Part shown: positions 9,871 to 19,648 of the stretch, one piece after another
Layout: each line of letters begins with the position of its first letter
How positions within the stretch are numbered: position 1 is the stretch's first letter
Assembly (NCBI GenBank): GCA_022764275.1
Contig: JALERH010000024.1
Span: 1 to 42,466 of the forward strand
Direction of reading: 5' to 3'
Source of the DNA: Blautia sp.
Lineage (GTDB): Bacteria > Bacillota > Clostridia > Lachnospirales > Lachnospiraceae
DNA: 42,466 nt
Made by a program: the position numbers and the translations under genes
Notes under the pieces: generated by a model
What the model was told of the DNA's origin: nothing
Database searches by the model: none
Seen by the model: the letters and a program-made list of their open reading frames with translations, nothing else

Positions 9871-10857
9871 TTATTTTCCTCCTAAAAATATTTTCTGTAT
9901 TCGGATATCTTTCCCGAATAGCTTTACCATGCGGTAGTTGCTGGCAATCCGGGAAAAGGTTCTCTCGGAATAATTTGCCGAGAAATCCTCCAGTTTCAGG
10001 TTTGTAGAAATAATCGTGGACTTTCTGCGCATGATCCGCTCGTTAATGCATAAAAACAACTGGGAAGAGACAAAGCTGTTTGTCAGTTCGGTTCCCAGAT
10101 CATCGATGATCAGCAGATCACAGTCATAAATAAAATCTTCTCCGGTAGTGTCGCTTTTTTTTGAAAAAGCGGAATCGGCCAGGAGATCAAAAAAATCAAA
10201 GGCCGAAAAATAAAGAACGCAATGAGCAGACTCCAGTAAATCGTGTGCAATACAATGGGAAAGAAATGTCTTCCCCACACCTGTATCTCCATACAAAAAC
10301 AGGTTGTCAAAGGTACTGTCAAAATTCAGCACAAAATTCTTTGCTGTGTCATAAGCACGCCGAGCCGTTTCCAATGCAGACAGGCCGGTAGATTCATTTG
10401 CTATTGTATCAGAATAAAACTCAAATGAAAAGTGGTCAAAGTTTTCTTTTTCAAGAATTTCCTTCAAATTGGACTGCGTATAGAGAAGCTCGATTTCCGC
10501 TCTCTTAAAACAGGAGCATTTCCGGCTCTCAATATATCCGGTATCCTGACAGAGCGGACAATCATATGGCAGCTCCAGGTAATCTGCAGGATATCCATTG
10601 GATAAAAGAAGAGCAGTGCGCTCCTGGGAAAGCAGGGAAATGGATGCTTTTAAATCCTCCAGGCCGGAATCCTGTCCGTTTATCAGCGCACGGGCTTTGG
10701 AAGCACTCAAAGTAGCGACCTCTTCATCAATCTCCTTAAGGCGCGGCATTTTATCGTATGCTTCCTTTTGATGCTCCTCCAGGACATGGCGGTTTTTGGC
10801 CTGCCTGCGGTTATATTCTCTCATGATGGTATCGTACTGAAAATTCTGTAAAGGCAC
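9871..10857 (-). CDS. DnaC/DnaI-like ATP-binding helicase-loader-type protein
   Basis: Walker A LYGDTGVGKTFLSHCIAHDLL; Walker B DLLIIDDLGTE; YDCPLCQDTGYIESRKCSCFKR zinc-binding N-domain motif. Confidence 0.9.
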   Translation of the reverse strand: MPLQNFQYDTIMREYNRRQAKNRHVLEEHQKEAYDKMPRLKEIDEEVATLSASKARALINGQDSGLEDLKASISLLSQERTALLLSNGYPADYLELPYDCPLCQDTGYIESRKCSCFKRAEIELLYTQSNLKEILEKENFDHFSFEFYSDTIANESTGLSALETARRAYDTAKNFVLNFDSTFDNLFLYGDTGVGKTFLSHCIAHDLLESAHCVLYFSAFDFFDLLADSAFSKKSDTTGEDFIYDCDLLIIDDLGTELTNSFVSSQLFLCINERIMRRKSTIISTNLKLEDFSANYSERTFSRIASNYRMVKLFGKDIRIQKIFLGGK

Positions 10858-10878
10858 AGTGAGCCTCCTTCTCTGCTA

Positions 10879-11973
10879 TTATTGGTTGAGCAGCCGTTTC
10901 TCATACTCGTCAAAATCATAATCTCTCTGATGAAAATTATTAAACCGGTTCGGTGTCTTCGGAGCAGGAGTACGGCTTGCAGTACGTTCCTGCTTGCGCT
11001 TCTGATGCTGGGCATCCAGTACCTTCACATCCTGCATGGATTTGACGCCCTTCTTCAGCCAGCCGGAAAGAATCTTATCCGTATATTGGAAACTGGGCTG
11101 CCCGGTCAAAAGGACCGTTCGGGTGCAGGCTTCCTGGATCAGATCCATGGTAAAACCATAATCCTTCATCCAGGTATCCATCATAGAGACTTCAGAATCT
11201 ACGGGATTCCGGTTGGTGATTCCCATGGATTTCAGAATGGTAAAATAATCCTTTCCATAGCGGGATGTGGAATCTTTGGCCATCTCTACCGTGGTGATAC
11301 CTTCCTGTGCCCACGCCATGGCAACAGTCTCGATATAACGCATGCTTTTGTGCCCGCGTCCGACACAGTATTCGATCAGGTAATCGATCAGATCCACGGA
11401 CATTTTCAGTTCATCATAGAAAAAAAGAATCTTCTGAATCTCTGTAGGGGTAAGCGCTTTGCCTAAATACTGTTCCGCAATATAAAGAAGCTGCACGATC
11501 TCCTCGTTCTGTTTCAGCTCCCGGATCCGATCCGGTGTGAGCGATTTTTTCTTTAAAGGTACAGAAGAGGGGGAAGCAGAAGCTGATTTTTGCGATGATC
11601 CGGCGGAAACAGCAGAAGAAGCTGCAGATGAGGCCTCAGCTGCAGCAATGGCTGGATGCGCCGTGTCAGCCAGAGCAGAAACCGGCATTTCGCACAGCGT
11701 GATTCCTTCCGGTTCGCCATTCTCGCGGTAATCCAGAATGAGAAGCCTTTCTCCCTCCCAGTATTTCAATGCGCGCAAAATATCGCCTTCTGTACACATC
11801 AGGCGGTCTGCCATCTGCTCCAGACTCAAAGAAACCAGAGTATCACCCATGACACGTAAAAGGTAGAGATACACTTTCACAAATTCTCCATTGGCTCTGG
11901 GCATATATTCATCAATAAATGTATTGGAAACGATTGTAACCTCCCTGTGGAGGGAATTATGTAAAGTAATCAT
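10879..11973 (-). CDS. DnaD-domain replication protein
   Basis: C-terminal DnaD-like domain (ILKSMGITNRNPVDSEVSMMDTWMKDYGFTMDLIQEACTRTVL...PSFQYTDKILSGWLKKGV); upstream of the dnaI-like gene. Confidence 0.85.
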   Translation of the reverse strand: MITLHNSLHREVTIVSNTFIDEYMPRANGEFVKVYLYLLRVMGDTLVSLSLEQMADRLMCTEGDILRALKYWEGERLLILDYRENGEPEGITLCEMPVSALADTAHPAIAAAEASSAASSAVSAGSSQKSASASPSSVPLKKKSLTPDRIRELKQNEEIVQLLYIAEQYLGKALTPTEIQKILFFYDELKMSVDLIDYLIEYCVGRGHKSMRYIETVAMAWAQEGITTVEMAKDSTSRYGKDYFTILKSMGITNRNPVDSEVSMMDTWMKDYGFTMDLIQEACTRTVLLTGQPSFQYTDKILSGWLKKGVKSMQDVKVLDAQHQKRKQERTASRTPAPKTPNRFNNFHQRDYDFDEYEKRLLNQ

Positions 11974-12062
11974 TTTTATGGTCAGACCTCGCTTTTTGGA
12001 CTATCTAGGATTATAGCACAACCTTTTTTAAAAGAGAATAGTGGATTTTGGAAGAGAAATTC

Positions 12063-12271
12063 ATCCACATTTAGATGTGGATAATGTGGATAATGTGGAA
12101 ATCAGGTTGCTTATAAAAATTATTGGAAACCGGAGGGCGTAAGAAAATTGTAAGAAAAATGCAACTTTTGGAGAAAATTTGTGTCGAATTATGTTAAGTG
12201 AATTATGCACAAAAAAATCCACATGCCGTTCACACAAAAAATGTGTATAAGCATGTGGATAATGTGGATAA
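12063..12271. promoter_or_regulatory. Cluster of DnaA boxes upstream of the dnaD / dnaI-like / prs operon
   Basis: Perfect TGTGGATAA (revcomp TTATCCACA) at 12076-12084, 12085-12093, 12254-12262 and 12263-12271; near matches TGTGTATAA 12242-12250 and TGTGGAAAT 12094-12102; inverted pair ATCCACATttagATGTGGAT 12063-12082. Confidence 0.75.
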
Positions 12272-13651
12272 CTACTTTCCGAGGAGGTGTTCTCCAATGT
12301 TTACAACGTCTCCGGCTCCCATAGTTATCAACAGGTCACCCTGTGTACAACTTTTCAGCAAAAAGTTTTCAATCTCATCGAAGGTGGGGAAATATTCGCA
12401 GGGAGTTCCCAGTTCCTGGATTTCCCTCTGCAGATCCTGGGAGGAGATTCCAATGGTGTTTTTCTCTCTTGCTGCGTAAATATCAGCAAGCACCACATGG
12501 TCAGCCAGAGTAAGCGCCTGGGCAAACTCGGGCAGAAGGGCTTTGGTACGGGTGTAGGTATGCGGCTGGAAAACACACCAGATTTTCTTGTGTGGATAAT
12601 TCTGTGCAGCATGGAGTGTGGCCTGAATTTCTGTGGGATGATGAGCATAATCATCTATAATGGTGACACCGGCTACTTCTCCCTTGTACTGGAAGCGGCG
12701 TTCTGTTCCGGTAAAGCTTCCCAGTCCCCTGGCAGTTACGTCATCGGAAATACCCAGCAGGTGTGCCAGGGCAATGGCTGCCAGAGCGTTGGAGACATTG
12801 TGGATACCGGGAACCTTCAGATAAAAGCTTCCGGCCTTTTTGCCATCCTTCAGAACGGTGAAGGAAGCATGACCATATTTATCATAGGTGATATCCGCTG
12901 CCTGATACTGAGCGTCATGTTCCAGACCGTAAGTGATCACGCGGCAGGGAAGGCCTTCGATGATATCCTCATAGTGAGGGGTGTCTGCATTGATGATCAG
13001 TGCACCGTCTGCGGGAAGAAGCTCGGCAAAACGGCGGAAGGAGCGGCGGATGTCATCGATATCCTTGAAAAAATCCAGATGATCGGCATCCATATTCAGA
13101 ATGATGCTGATTCTGGGGAAAAAGCTTAAAAAGCTGTTTGTGTACTCACAGGCTTCCGTGACAAAGGTTTCAGAATTCCCGACGCGGATATTGCCGCCGA
13201 TGGAAGGGAGGATTCCGCCTACACTGATGGTGGGGTCGCAGTCTGCTTCCAGGAGAATCTGGGAAATCATGGAAGTGGTGGTCGTCTTTCCGTGCGTTCC
13301 GGAGACGGCGATGGGGGTATCATAATTGCGCATGATCTGTCCCAGAAGCTGGGCACGGGTAAGCATGGGAAGACCTTTTTCTGCGGCACAGGCAAATTCC
13401 GGATTATCCGGATGGATGGCAGCTGTGTAAACCACAACCTCTACATCATCTCCAATATTAGAGGCTCTCTGACCATAAAAGATTTTGGCACCTTTTTTTT
13501 CGAGAGCATCGGTGAGAGGGCTTTCCTTGGCATCGGAACCGGAAACGATGAAGTCCTCACCCAGGAGGATTTCTGCCAGTCCGCTCATGCTGATTCCGCC
13601 AATCCCGATAAAATGGATGTGAAGCGGTTTATGAAAGTCTAACTGATACAT
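12272..13651 (-). CDS. murC: UDP-N-acetylmuramate--L-alanine ligase
   Basis: HFIGIGGISMSGLAEILL, GTHGKTTTTSMI, DDYAHHPTEI motifs. Confidence 0.96.
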   Translation of the reverse strand: MYQLDFHKPLHIHFIGIGGISMSGLAEILLGEDFIVSGSDAKESPLTDALEKKGAKIFYGQRASNIGDDVEVVVYTAAIHPDNPEFACAAEKGLPMLTRAQLLGQIMRNYDTPIAVSGTHGKTTTTSMISQILLEADCDPTISVGGILPSIGGNIRVGNSETFVTEACEYTNSFLSFFPRISIILNMDADHLDFFKDIDDIRRSFRRFAELLPADGALIINADTPHYEDIIEGLPCRVITYGLEHDAQYQAADITYDKYGHASFTVLKDGKKAGSFYLKVPGIHNVSNALAAIALAHLLGISDDVTARGLGSFTGTERRFQYKGEVAGVTIIDDYAHHPTEIQATLHAAQNYPHKKIWCVFQPHTYTRTKALLPEFAQALTLADHVVLADIYAAREKNTIGISSQDLQREIQELGTPCEYFPTFDEIENFLLKSCTQGDLLITMGAGDVVNIGEHLLGK

Positions 13652-13982
13652 AATAAATCTCCTTAGATATGTAAAATTTGCCGGAAAACCCGGGAAAAGC
13701 CCGTTTCGGCTACTTTGCTACATTATAACCCGAAAGGAGGGAATTGAAAAGTATTTCTTTTTTTATGAAAATGGATAAATATGCCAAGAAAGCGTTATGA
13801 AAACAATCGAAGATGTATGTTTTTGACAAAAAGTGATAAATCCTGTAATTTTTTGACGAAAAAAGATATGCAATAACTCTAAAAAAAATAAAATATAGGA
13901 AAAATAATTGTAAAAAATGTTCACGAATCATACAAAGTATGCTATAATGATATAACCATAACATACAACAAGAGGTGATTGC

Positions 13983-15260
13983 ATGATTAAGAAAGAAATG
14001 ATTGCCATGCTTTTAGCCGGCGGCCAAGGCAGCAGACTGGGAGTACTGACGGAAAAGGTTGCTAAGCCGGCGGTGTCCTTTGGTGGAAAATACCGCATTA
14101 TAGACTTTCCTCTGAGTAACTGTATTAACTCGGGGATTGACACAGTGGGTGTTTTGACGCAGTATCAGCCCTTACGGCTGAATACCCATATCGGAATTGG
14201 TGTTCCGTGGGATCTGGACAGAAATGAAGGCGGCGTAACAGTACTCCCTCCTTACGAAAGAAGCACAAACAGTGAGTGGTATACCGGAACAGCCAATGCG
14301 ATTTTCCAGAATATGGACTATATGGAGCAGTACAATCCTGATTATGTACTCATCTTATCCGGCGACCATATTTATAAAATGGACTATGAGGTGATGCTGG
14401 ACTTCCATAAAGCAAATAAAGCGGACATTACCATTGCCTGCATGCCGGTACCCATCGAGGAGGCCAGCCGTTTCGGAATTATGGTAACGGATGAGACAAG
14501 CCGCATTACCGAATTCGAGGAGAAGCCGGAGCACCCGAGCAGCAATCTGGCATCCATGGGCATCTACATTTTCAGCTGGCCGGTTCTGAAGGAAGCGTTG
14601 TATGCGCTTAAAGATCAGAATGGCTGTGATTTTGGAAAACATATTCTTCCATATTGTAAAGAAAAGGGTGAACGTCTTTTTGCCTATGAATATAACGGGT
14701 ACTGGAAAGACGTGGGAACACTTGGTTCCTATTGGGAAGCCAATATGGAGCTGATCGATATTATCCCGGAATTTAATCTTTACGAAGAATTCTGGAAAAT
14801 CTATACAAAAGGGGATATTATCCAGCCGCAGTATATTTCAGCAGACGCAGTTCTGGACAGATGTCTGATCGGCGAGGGGTCGGAGATATACGGAGAAGTA
14901 CATAATTCAGTAATTGGACCGAATGTTATTATCGGTAAGGGAAGCATCATCCGAAATTCTATTATTATGCGTAATACGACTATCGGCGAAGACGTTGTGA
15001 TGGACAAATCCATCATTGCGGAAGATGTTGCCATAGGAAATCATGTGGTACTTGGCTGTGGCGAGGAAGTACCGAATGTTGTAAAACCGGCTGTTTATGC
15101 CTTTGGCATTGCCACTGTAGGTGAGCGGAGTGTCATTCCGGACAATGTAAGGATTGGAAAGAATACAGCAATCTCCGGTGTTACAAAACCGGAAGATTAC
15201 CCGGGCGGCTGCCTGGAAAGCGGACAAGTAATTGCAGCAAAGGACGGTGACAAGGCATGA
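13983..15260 (+). CDS. glgC: Glucose-1-phosphate adenylyltransferase catalytic subunit
   Basis: [56 protein letters not shown]; hexapeptide repeats at the C-terminus. Confidence 0.95.
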   Translation: MIKKEMIAMLLAGGQGSRLGVLTEKVAKPAVSFGGKYRIIDFPLSNCINSGIDTVGVLTQYQPLRLNTHIGIGVPWDLDRNEGGVTVLPPYERSTNSEWYTGTANAIFQNMDYMEQYNPDYVLILSGDHIYKMDYEVMLDFHKANKADITIACMPVPIEEASRFGIMVTDETSRITEFEEKPEHPSSNLASMGIYIFSWPVLKEALYALKDQNGCDFGKHILPYCKEKGERLFAYEYNGYWKDVGTLGSYWEANMELIDIIPEFNLYEEFWKIYTKGDIIQPQYISADAVLDRCLIGEGSEIYGEVHNSVIGPNVIIGKGSIIRNSIIMRNTTIGEDVVMDKSIIAEDVAIGNHVVLGCGEEVPNVVKPAVYAFGIATVGERSVIPDNVRIGKNTAISGVTKPEDYPGGCLESGQVIAAKDGDKA

Positions 15261-16375
15261 GAGCAATAGGTATTATTTTAGCTGGCGGAAATAACAACCG
15301 CATGAGAGAATTATCCAACAAGAGAGCCATCGCAGCGATGCCGATTGCAGGCAGCTACAGAAGCATTGACTTTGCTCTGAGCAATATGGCCAATTCCCAT
15401 ATTCAGAAAGTAGCGGTACTGACTCAGTACAATGCCCGCTCCTTAAATGAGCATTTAAGTTCTTCCAAATGGTGGGATTTTGGCAGAAAACAGGGCGGTC
15501 TTTATGTGTTCACCCCTACTATTACCAAAGACAACAGTTTCTGGTACCAGGGCACAGCAGATGCCATTTACCAGAATCTGAACTTTTTGAAAAACAGCCA
15601 CGAACCGTATGTGGTAATCGCATCCGGCGATGGTATTTATAAACTGGACTACAATAAAGTTCTGGAATATCACATTGCAAAGCGCGCGGACATTACTGTT
15701 GTATGCACTACCTGCAAGGATCCGAAGGAAGTAGAGCGTTTTGGTGTGCTTCGTATGAATGAAGACTGCAGAATCGAGGAATTTGAGGAGAAACCGGTGG
15801 TTTCCCCGTATAATACCATTTCTACAGGTATTTATGTCATTCGAAGAAGACAGCTCATTGAGCTGATTGAGAAAGCAGCATCCGAAGGACGCAATGACTT
15901 CGTACAGGATATCCTGATCCGCTATAAGAATTTAAAGAGAATCTACGGCTATAAGATTGATACATACTGGAGCAATATTTCCACTGTGGATTCGTATTAT
16001 AAAACAAACATGGCTTTTCTGGAGCCGGAAATCCGTAACTATTTCTTCAAGCAGGAGCCAGCCATTAAGACAAAGATCGATGACCTTCCTCCGGCGAAAT
16101 ACAATCCAGGTGCCAGCGTGAAAAACAGCCTGATCTCAAGCGGCTGTATCATCAACGGCGTTGTGGAGAATTCTGTTTTATTCAGAGACGTATTTGTGGG
16201 AAATAATTGTGTGATCAAGAATTCAGTTATTCTTAATGATGTATATCTGGGGGATAATACACATATTGAAAACTGTATTGTGGAGAGCCGGGACACCATC
16301 CGGGCGAATTCCTATTACTGCGGCGAGGGGGAAGTAAAGATCGTCGTGGAAAAAAATGAACGTTACGTATTATAA
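15257..16375 (+). CDS. glgD: Glucose-1-phosphate adenylyltransferase regulatory-type subunit
   Basis: GlgC paralogue overlapping the glgC stop; [50 protein letters not shown]. Confidence 0.93.
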   Translation: MRAIGIILAGGNNNRMRELSNKRAIAAMPIAGSYRSIDFALSNMANSHIQKVAVLTQYNARSLNEHLSSSKWWDFGRKQGGLYVFTPTITKDNSFWYQGTADAIYQNLNFLKNSHEPYVVIASGDGIYKLDYNKVLEYHIAKRADITVVCTTCKDPKEVERFGVLRMNEDCRIEEFEEKPVVSPYNTISTGIYVIRRRQLIELIEKAASEGRNDFVQDILIRYKNLKRIYGYKIDTYWSNISTVDSYYKTNMAFLEPEIRNYFFKQEPAIKTKIDDLPPAKYNPGASVKNSLISSGCIINGVVENSVLFRDVFVGNNCVIKNSVILNDVYLGDNTHIENCIVESRDTIRANSYYCGEGEVKIVVEKNERYVL

Positions 16376-16423
16376 AATAAATTTCCACTGAATACGTAGG
16401 CGAAAAGGAAAGGGGCAGCAAAA

Positions 16424-16711
16424 ATGAATATTACAGATGTGCGTGTGAGGAAGGTTGCAAAAGAGGGCAAGATGAAGGCGGTTGTCTCCATCACGATTGA
16501 TGATGAATTCGTAGTGCATGACATCAAAGTCATCGAGGGAGAAAAGGGACTGTTTATCGCGATGCCGAGCCGTAAGGCTGCAGATGGTGAATACCGCGAT
16601 ATCGCGCATCCCATTAATTCCACTACAAGGGATAGGATTCAGACCATCATACTGGACAAATATCAGGAAGTGATGGAAGCAGAGGATGCTCCCGCAGATG
16701 CTGTCGAATAA
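16424..16711 (+). CDS. spoVG: Septation/regulatory protein SpoVG
   Basis: [51 protein letters not shown]. Confidence 0.96.
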   Translation: MNITDVRVRKVAKEGKMKAVVSITIDDEFVVHDIKVIEGEKGLFIAMPSRKAADGEYRDIAHPINSTTRDRIQTIILDKYQEVMEAEDAPADAVE

Positions 16712-16724
16712 GAACGAAAAGAAA

Positions 16725-16772
16725 AAGGGTCTGTATTTTGCGGAATGACCGCAGAATACGGGCTCTTTTTTT
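16725..16772 (+). terminator. Rho-independent terminator after spoVG
   Basis: AGGGTCTGTATTttGCGGaatgaCCGCagAATACGGGCTCTTTTTTT. Confidence 0.85.
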
Positions 16773-16905
16773 GTGCCGGAAGGTATGGCGTGCAGGACTT
16801 ATTTTTGGAAATATTACGTAATTGTTACAAAAATGAATTAAAAGTGTTGATTTTTTTACAAAGTGTGATATACTTGACATACAAAATCAATGAGGTGTTT
16901 TTGAT

Positions 16906-18117
16906 ATGAGAAATAAAAGAGTTTTTTCATTACTGCTCGCAGGCCTTGTGTGTATTTCTTCTGTGACAAGCGTCTGCGCGACCACTACAGATGAACAGAT
17001 TGCAGATATGCAGGAGCAGAAACAGGCCGCTGAGGCGGAACTGGCACAGGCACAGAGTAATATCGACAGTCTGGAGACCAAGAAGCAGGAGCTGGAAAAC
17101 TATCTTGCAGAATTAAATGCGCAGTATACTGATCTGACAAACAGTGTTTCGGAGCTGAGCATTCAGGCGGCTCAGAAAGAGGACGAGCTGAAGGAGATAA
17201 AGAAAGAACTGGAAGCAGCGAAAAAGGCATCCGAAGAGCAGTATGAGGCGATGAAGAAGCGGATTGTCTATATGTATGAGAGAGGCGGGGCTTCCATGCT
17301 GGAATTGCTGCTTTCCTCAAAAAGTCTTGTGGAGTTTCTGAATCGTGCGGAAAATATCTCAGAGCTTTCCGGGTACGACAGAGATATGTTGAAGAAATAT
17401 GAGGATCTGCAGGCGGAAATCGAAAGTCAGGAAGAAAAAGTAGAAGAAGAATCTCAGTCGATCAATACCCTGCTTTCAGAGCGTGCTGCGAAGCAGTTGG
17501 AAGTGCAGACTCTGGCATCGAATACAAGTTCAGATATCCAGTCCTACATAAATCAGATCAGTGCGAATCAGGAAGAAGCAAGTATTCTCGCTGCTCAGAT
17601 CAGCAGTGCTGACAGCAGTATCTCAAATCTGATGCAGCAGGCATCGGCAGAGCAAGCAGCTGCACAGGATACAGAGACGATATATGACGATTACGGATAT
17701 GATACGGATGAAGACATGACTGCCTCTTCCGACAACAGCGCGGCTGCATCAGATGACGGGGCAGAAACGGGAAGCTCAGGATATGACGATTATTCAGAGA
17801 CAGATTCCGCTGACACCGGTTCTTATGACTCCGGACAGGGCACTTACCTTGGAAATTTTGTTTTGACCGCTTACTGTAACTGTGCGCAGTGCTGCGGCAC
17901 AGCAGGCAACCTAACCGCCAGCGGAACTGTACCTTCAGCGGGACGGACTGTTGCGATGGCAGGAGTTCCCTTTGGGACACAGCTCCTGATTAATGGTAAT
18001 GTGTATACGGTGGAAGATCTGGGCACTCCGTATGGACATGTGGATATTTATTTTAACAGCCATTCTGAGGCATTGAGTTTCGGCCTGCAGTACGCGGATG
18101 TGTATCAGTTGAATTAA
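16906..18117 (+). CDS. Secreted PcsB/CwlO-like coiled-coil protein with C-terminal 3D domain
   Basis: Signal peptide; long coiled coil (DEQIADMQEQKQAAEAELAQAQ...); C-terminal FVLTAYCNCAQCCGTAGNLTASGTVPSAGRTVAMAGVPFGTQLLINGNVYTVEDLGTPYGHVDIYF. Confidence 0.88.
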   Translation: MRNKRVFSLLLAGLVCISSVTSVCATTTDEQIADMQEQKQAAEAELAQAQSNIDSLETKKQELENYLAELNAQYTDLTNSVSELSIQAAQKEDELKEIKKELEAAKKASEEQYEAMKKRIVYMYERGGASMLELLLSSKSLVEFLNRAENISELSGYDRDMLKKYEDLQAEIESQEEKVEEESQSINTLLSERAAKQLEVQTLASNTSSDIQSYINQISANQEEASILAAQISSADSSISNLMQQASAEQAAAQDTETIYDDYGYDTDEDMTASSDNSAAASDDGAETGSSGYDDYSETDSADTGSYDSGQGTYLGNFVLTAYCNCAQCCGTAGNLTASGTVPSAGRTVAMAGVPFGTQLLINGNVYTVEDLGTPYGHVDIYFNSHSEALSFGLQYADVYQLN

Positions 18118-18118
18118 A

Positions 18119-18168
18119 AAGGGCAGCTGTACGGATTTTTGTTTCCGGCAGCTGCTCTCTTTTTTCGC
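18119..18168 (+). terminator. Rho-independent terminator after the 3D-domain gene
   Basis: AGGGCAGCTG...CAGCTGCTCT stem followed by CTTTTTT. Confidence 0.65.
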
Positions 18169-18169
18169 T

Positions 18170-18883
18170 TTATAGATATGGAGTTCCGGGAATTTCCGGA
18201 TAACTTCCCATTCCGATCAGCAGCTCCAGTCCAATCTGGCGCGCCTGAAGGACAGCTTCTTTCACAGCGCTGGCATCACCGGTGATGGCAATGATGACTT
18301 CATTGGAGTGGCTGGTACCGATGCTGGGGGTCATATAGCGGGTGATCTGTACGGCAGATGCTTTCATCGCTGTGTCTGCCATTACCAGGCCGATGGCTGC
18401 CGGCGAACCGGCCATAAAGCCAAAGGCTTCTCCGGGAACGGCGTGAAAAGCCATCTGAAGAGCGGTTCCGGCATTGGAGGAGTAAGCAAATTCCAGGTGG
18501 CCGCATTCACTGATATATAATTCTCCGGCATATTTATTTGTAAGTTCCAGAGCAAGTTGTATGGCGTGGCGAACATCGGAAACATCATTTCCGCCGAGAA
18601 CGATATAGTTGCCATGGCCGCCCCAGCCTTTCGTGTCACGGGGAAAATCAATGGACAGAACCTCCGTATTCGTTGCTTTTACCGCATCATCAATGGCGGT
18701 AATCTGGCCGGCAGCTCCAGTACGGGAGCTGAAGAGACCCAGAGTACGGTATTTTGTTCCCACATTCATTTCTTTCAGGAGCCTTTCATCGATTCCGGAA
18801 ATCACCAGTCCTATGGTATCCAGAACCGCGGTTCCTACGAATTCTGTACGTGTGCAGTTTGTGCTGATGCTTTTCACATCCAT
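18170..18883 (-). CDS. Bacterial microcompartment tandem-domain shell protein, PduB-like (BMC-T)
   Basis: EFVGTAVLDTIGLVISGIDERLL..., AIDDAVKATNTEVLSIDFPRDTKGWGGHGNYIVLGGNDVSDVRHAI, TSHSNEVIIAITGDASAVKEAVLQARQIG strongly resemble PduB. Confidence 0.88.
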   Translation of the reverse strand: MDVKSISTNCTRTEFVGTAVLDTIGLVISGIDERLLKEMNVGTKYRTLGLFSSRTGAAGQITAIDDAVKATNTEVLSIDFPRDTKGWGGHGNYIVLGGNDVSDVRHAIQLALELTNKYAGELYISECGHLEFAYSSNAGTALQMAFHAVPGEAFGFMAGSPAAIGLVMADTAMKASAVQITRYMTPSIGTSHSNEVIIAITGDASAVKEAVLQARQIGLELLIGMGSYPEIPGTPYL

Positions 18884-18988
18884 GAAAAAATCCTCCGTAA
18901 ATTTACTTTTGTTTCTATCAGTTTACCATTAACAGGCACATTTTAAAAGATATTTTTATGCGCTTGAAAAACGTTATTTTTGCAGCTT

Positions 18989-19044
18989 GATTGTAAACCT
19001 TTATAAAATATTTGGTTGACAATCTAAAAGCGGTGTGCTAGATT
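18989..19044 (+). promoter_or_regulatory. BirA-type biotin operator overlapping the bioY promoter
   Basis: GATTGTAAACC-N14-GGTTGACAATC (18989-19024; one mismatch in the 11-bp arms); TTGACA (19016-19021) lies in the right arm, 17 nt from TAGATT. Confidence 0.85.
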
Positions 19045-19087
19045 GTATCTGTACAACAACGTGTTGCGAAAAGCAGGAGGAGAGATT

Positions 19088-19648
19088 ATGAGTACAGTTG
19101 CAGCTACAAAAAGCAAAACCTATGACATGGCGTATATCGCTATTTTTGCAGTTCTGATGGCGGTTTGTTCCTGGATTTCCATTCCAACTACCGTGCCGTT
19201 TACTCTGCAGACATTCGGTGTTTTTATGGCGGTAGGCGTCCTCGGAGGAAAAAGAGGAACCCTGTCCGTTCTGGTTTACATTCTTCTTGGTGCCGTGGGA
19301 GTTCCCGTGTTTGCCGGTTTTTCCGGAGGAATCGGTGTGATCTTTAACAGCACCGGCGGATACATTGTAGGATTTTTACTTTCCGCATTGATTATGTGGG
19401 GAATGGAAAAACTCTGGGGCAAAAAGCCTGTAGTACAGATCCTTTCCATGGTTGTAGGCCTGGTTGCCTGCTATGCTCTGGGAACCATCTGGTTCATGGT
19501 GGTCTACGCCAGAAATACAGGAGCAGTGGGACTGGGAACGGTATTGGGATGGTGTGTGATTCCATTTATCATACCGGATCTGGTAAAGATCGCTCTGGCA
19601 TTCGTCTTATCCAGGAGAGTACGCAAATATGTGCCAATACAGCAGTAA
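19088..19648 (+). CDS. bioY: Biotin transporter S-component BioY
   Basis: VPFTLQTFGVFMAVGVLGGKRGTLSVLVYILLGAVGVPVFAGFSGGIGVIFNSTGGYIVGF; GGAGG RBS; BirA-type operator upstream. Confidence 0.95.
   Translation: MSTVAATKSKTYDMAYIAIFAVLMAVCSWISIPTTVPFTLQTFGVFMAVGVLGGKRGTLSVLVYILLGAVGVPVFAGFSGGIGVIFNSTGGYIVGFLLSALIMWGMEKLWGKKPVVQILSMVVGLVACYALGTIWFMVVYARNTGAVGLGTVLGWCVIPFIIPDLVKIALAFVLSRRVRKYVPIQQ

Noticed and set aside
12061-12297. 78-aa minus-strand ORF in the dnaD-murC gap
   Set aside because: It covers the DnaA-box cluster and overlaps the murC end; composition (HYPHAYTHFLC..., TLSTLSTSKCG) reflects the repeated boxes rather than a protein family.
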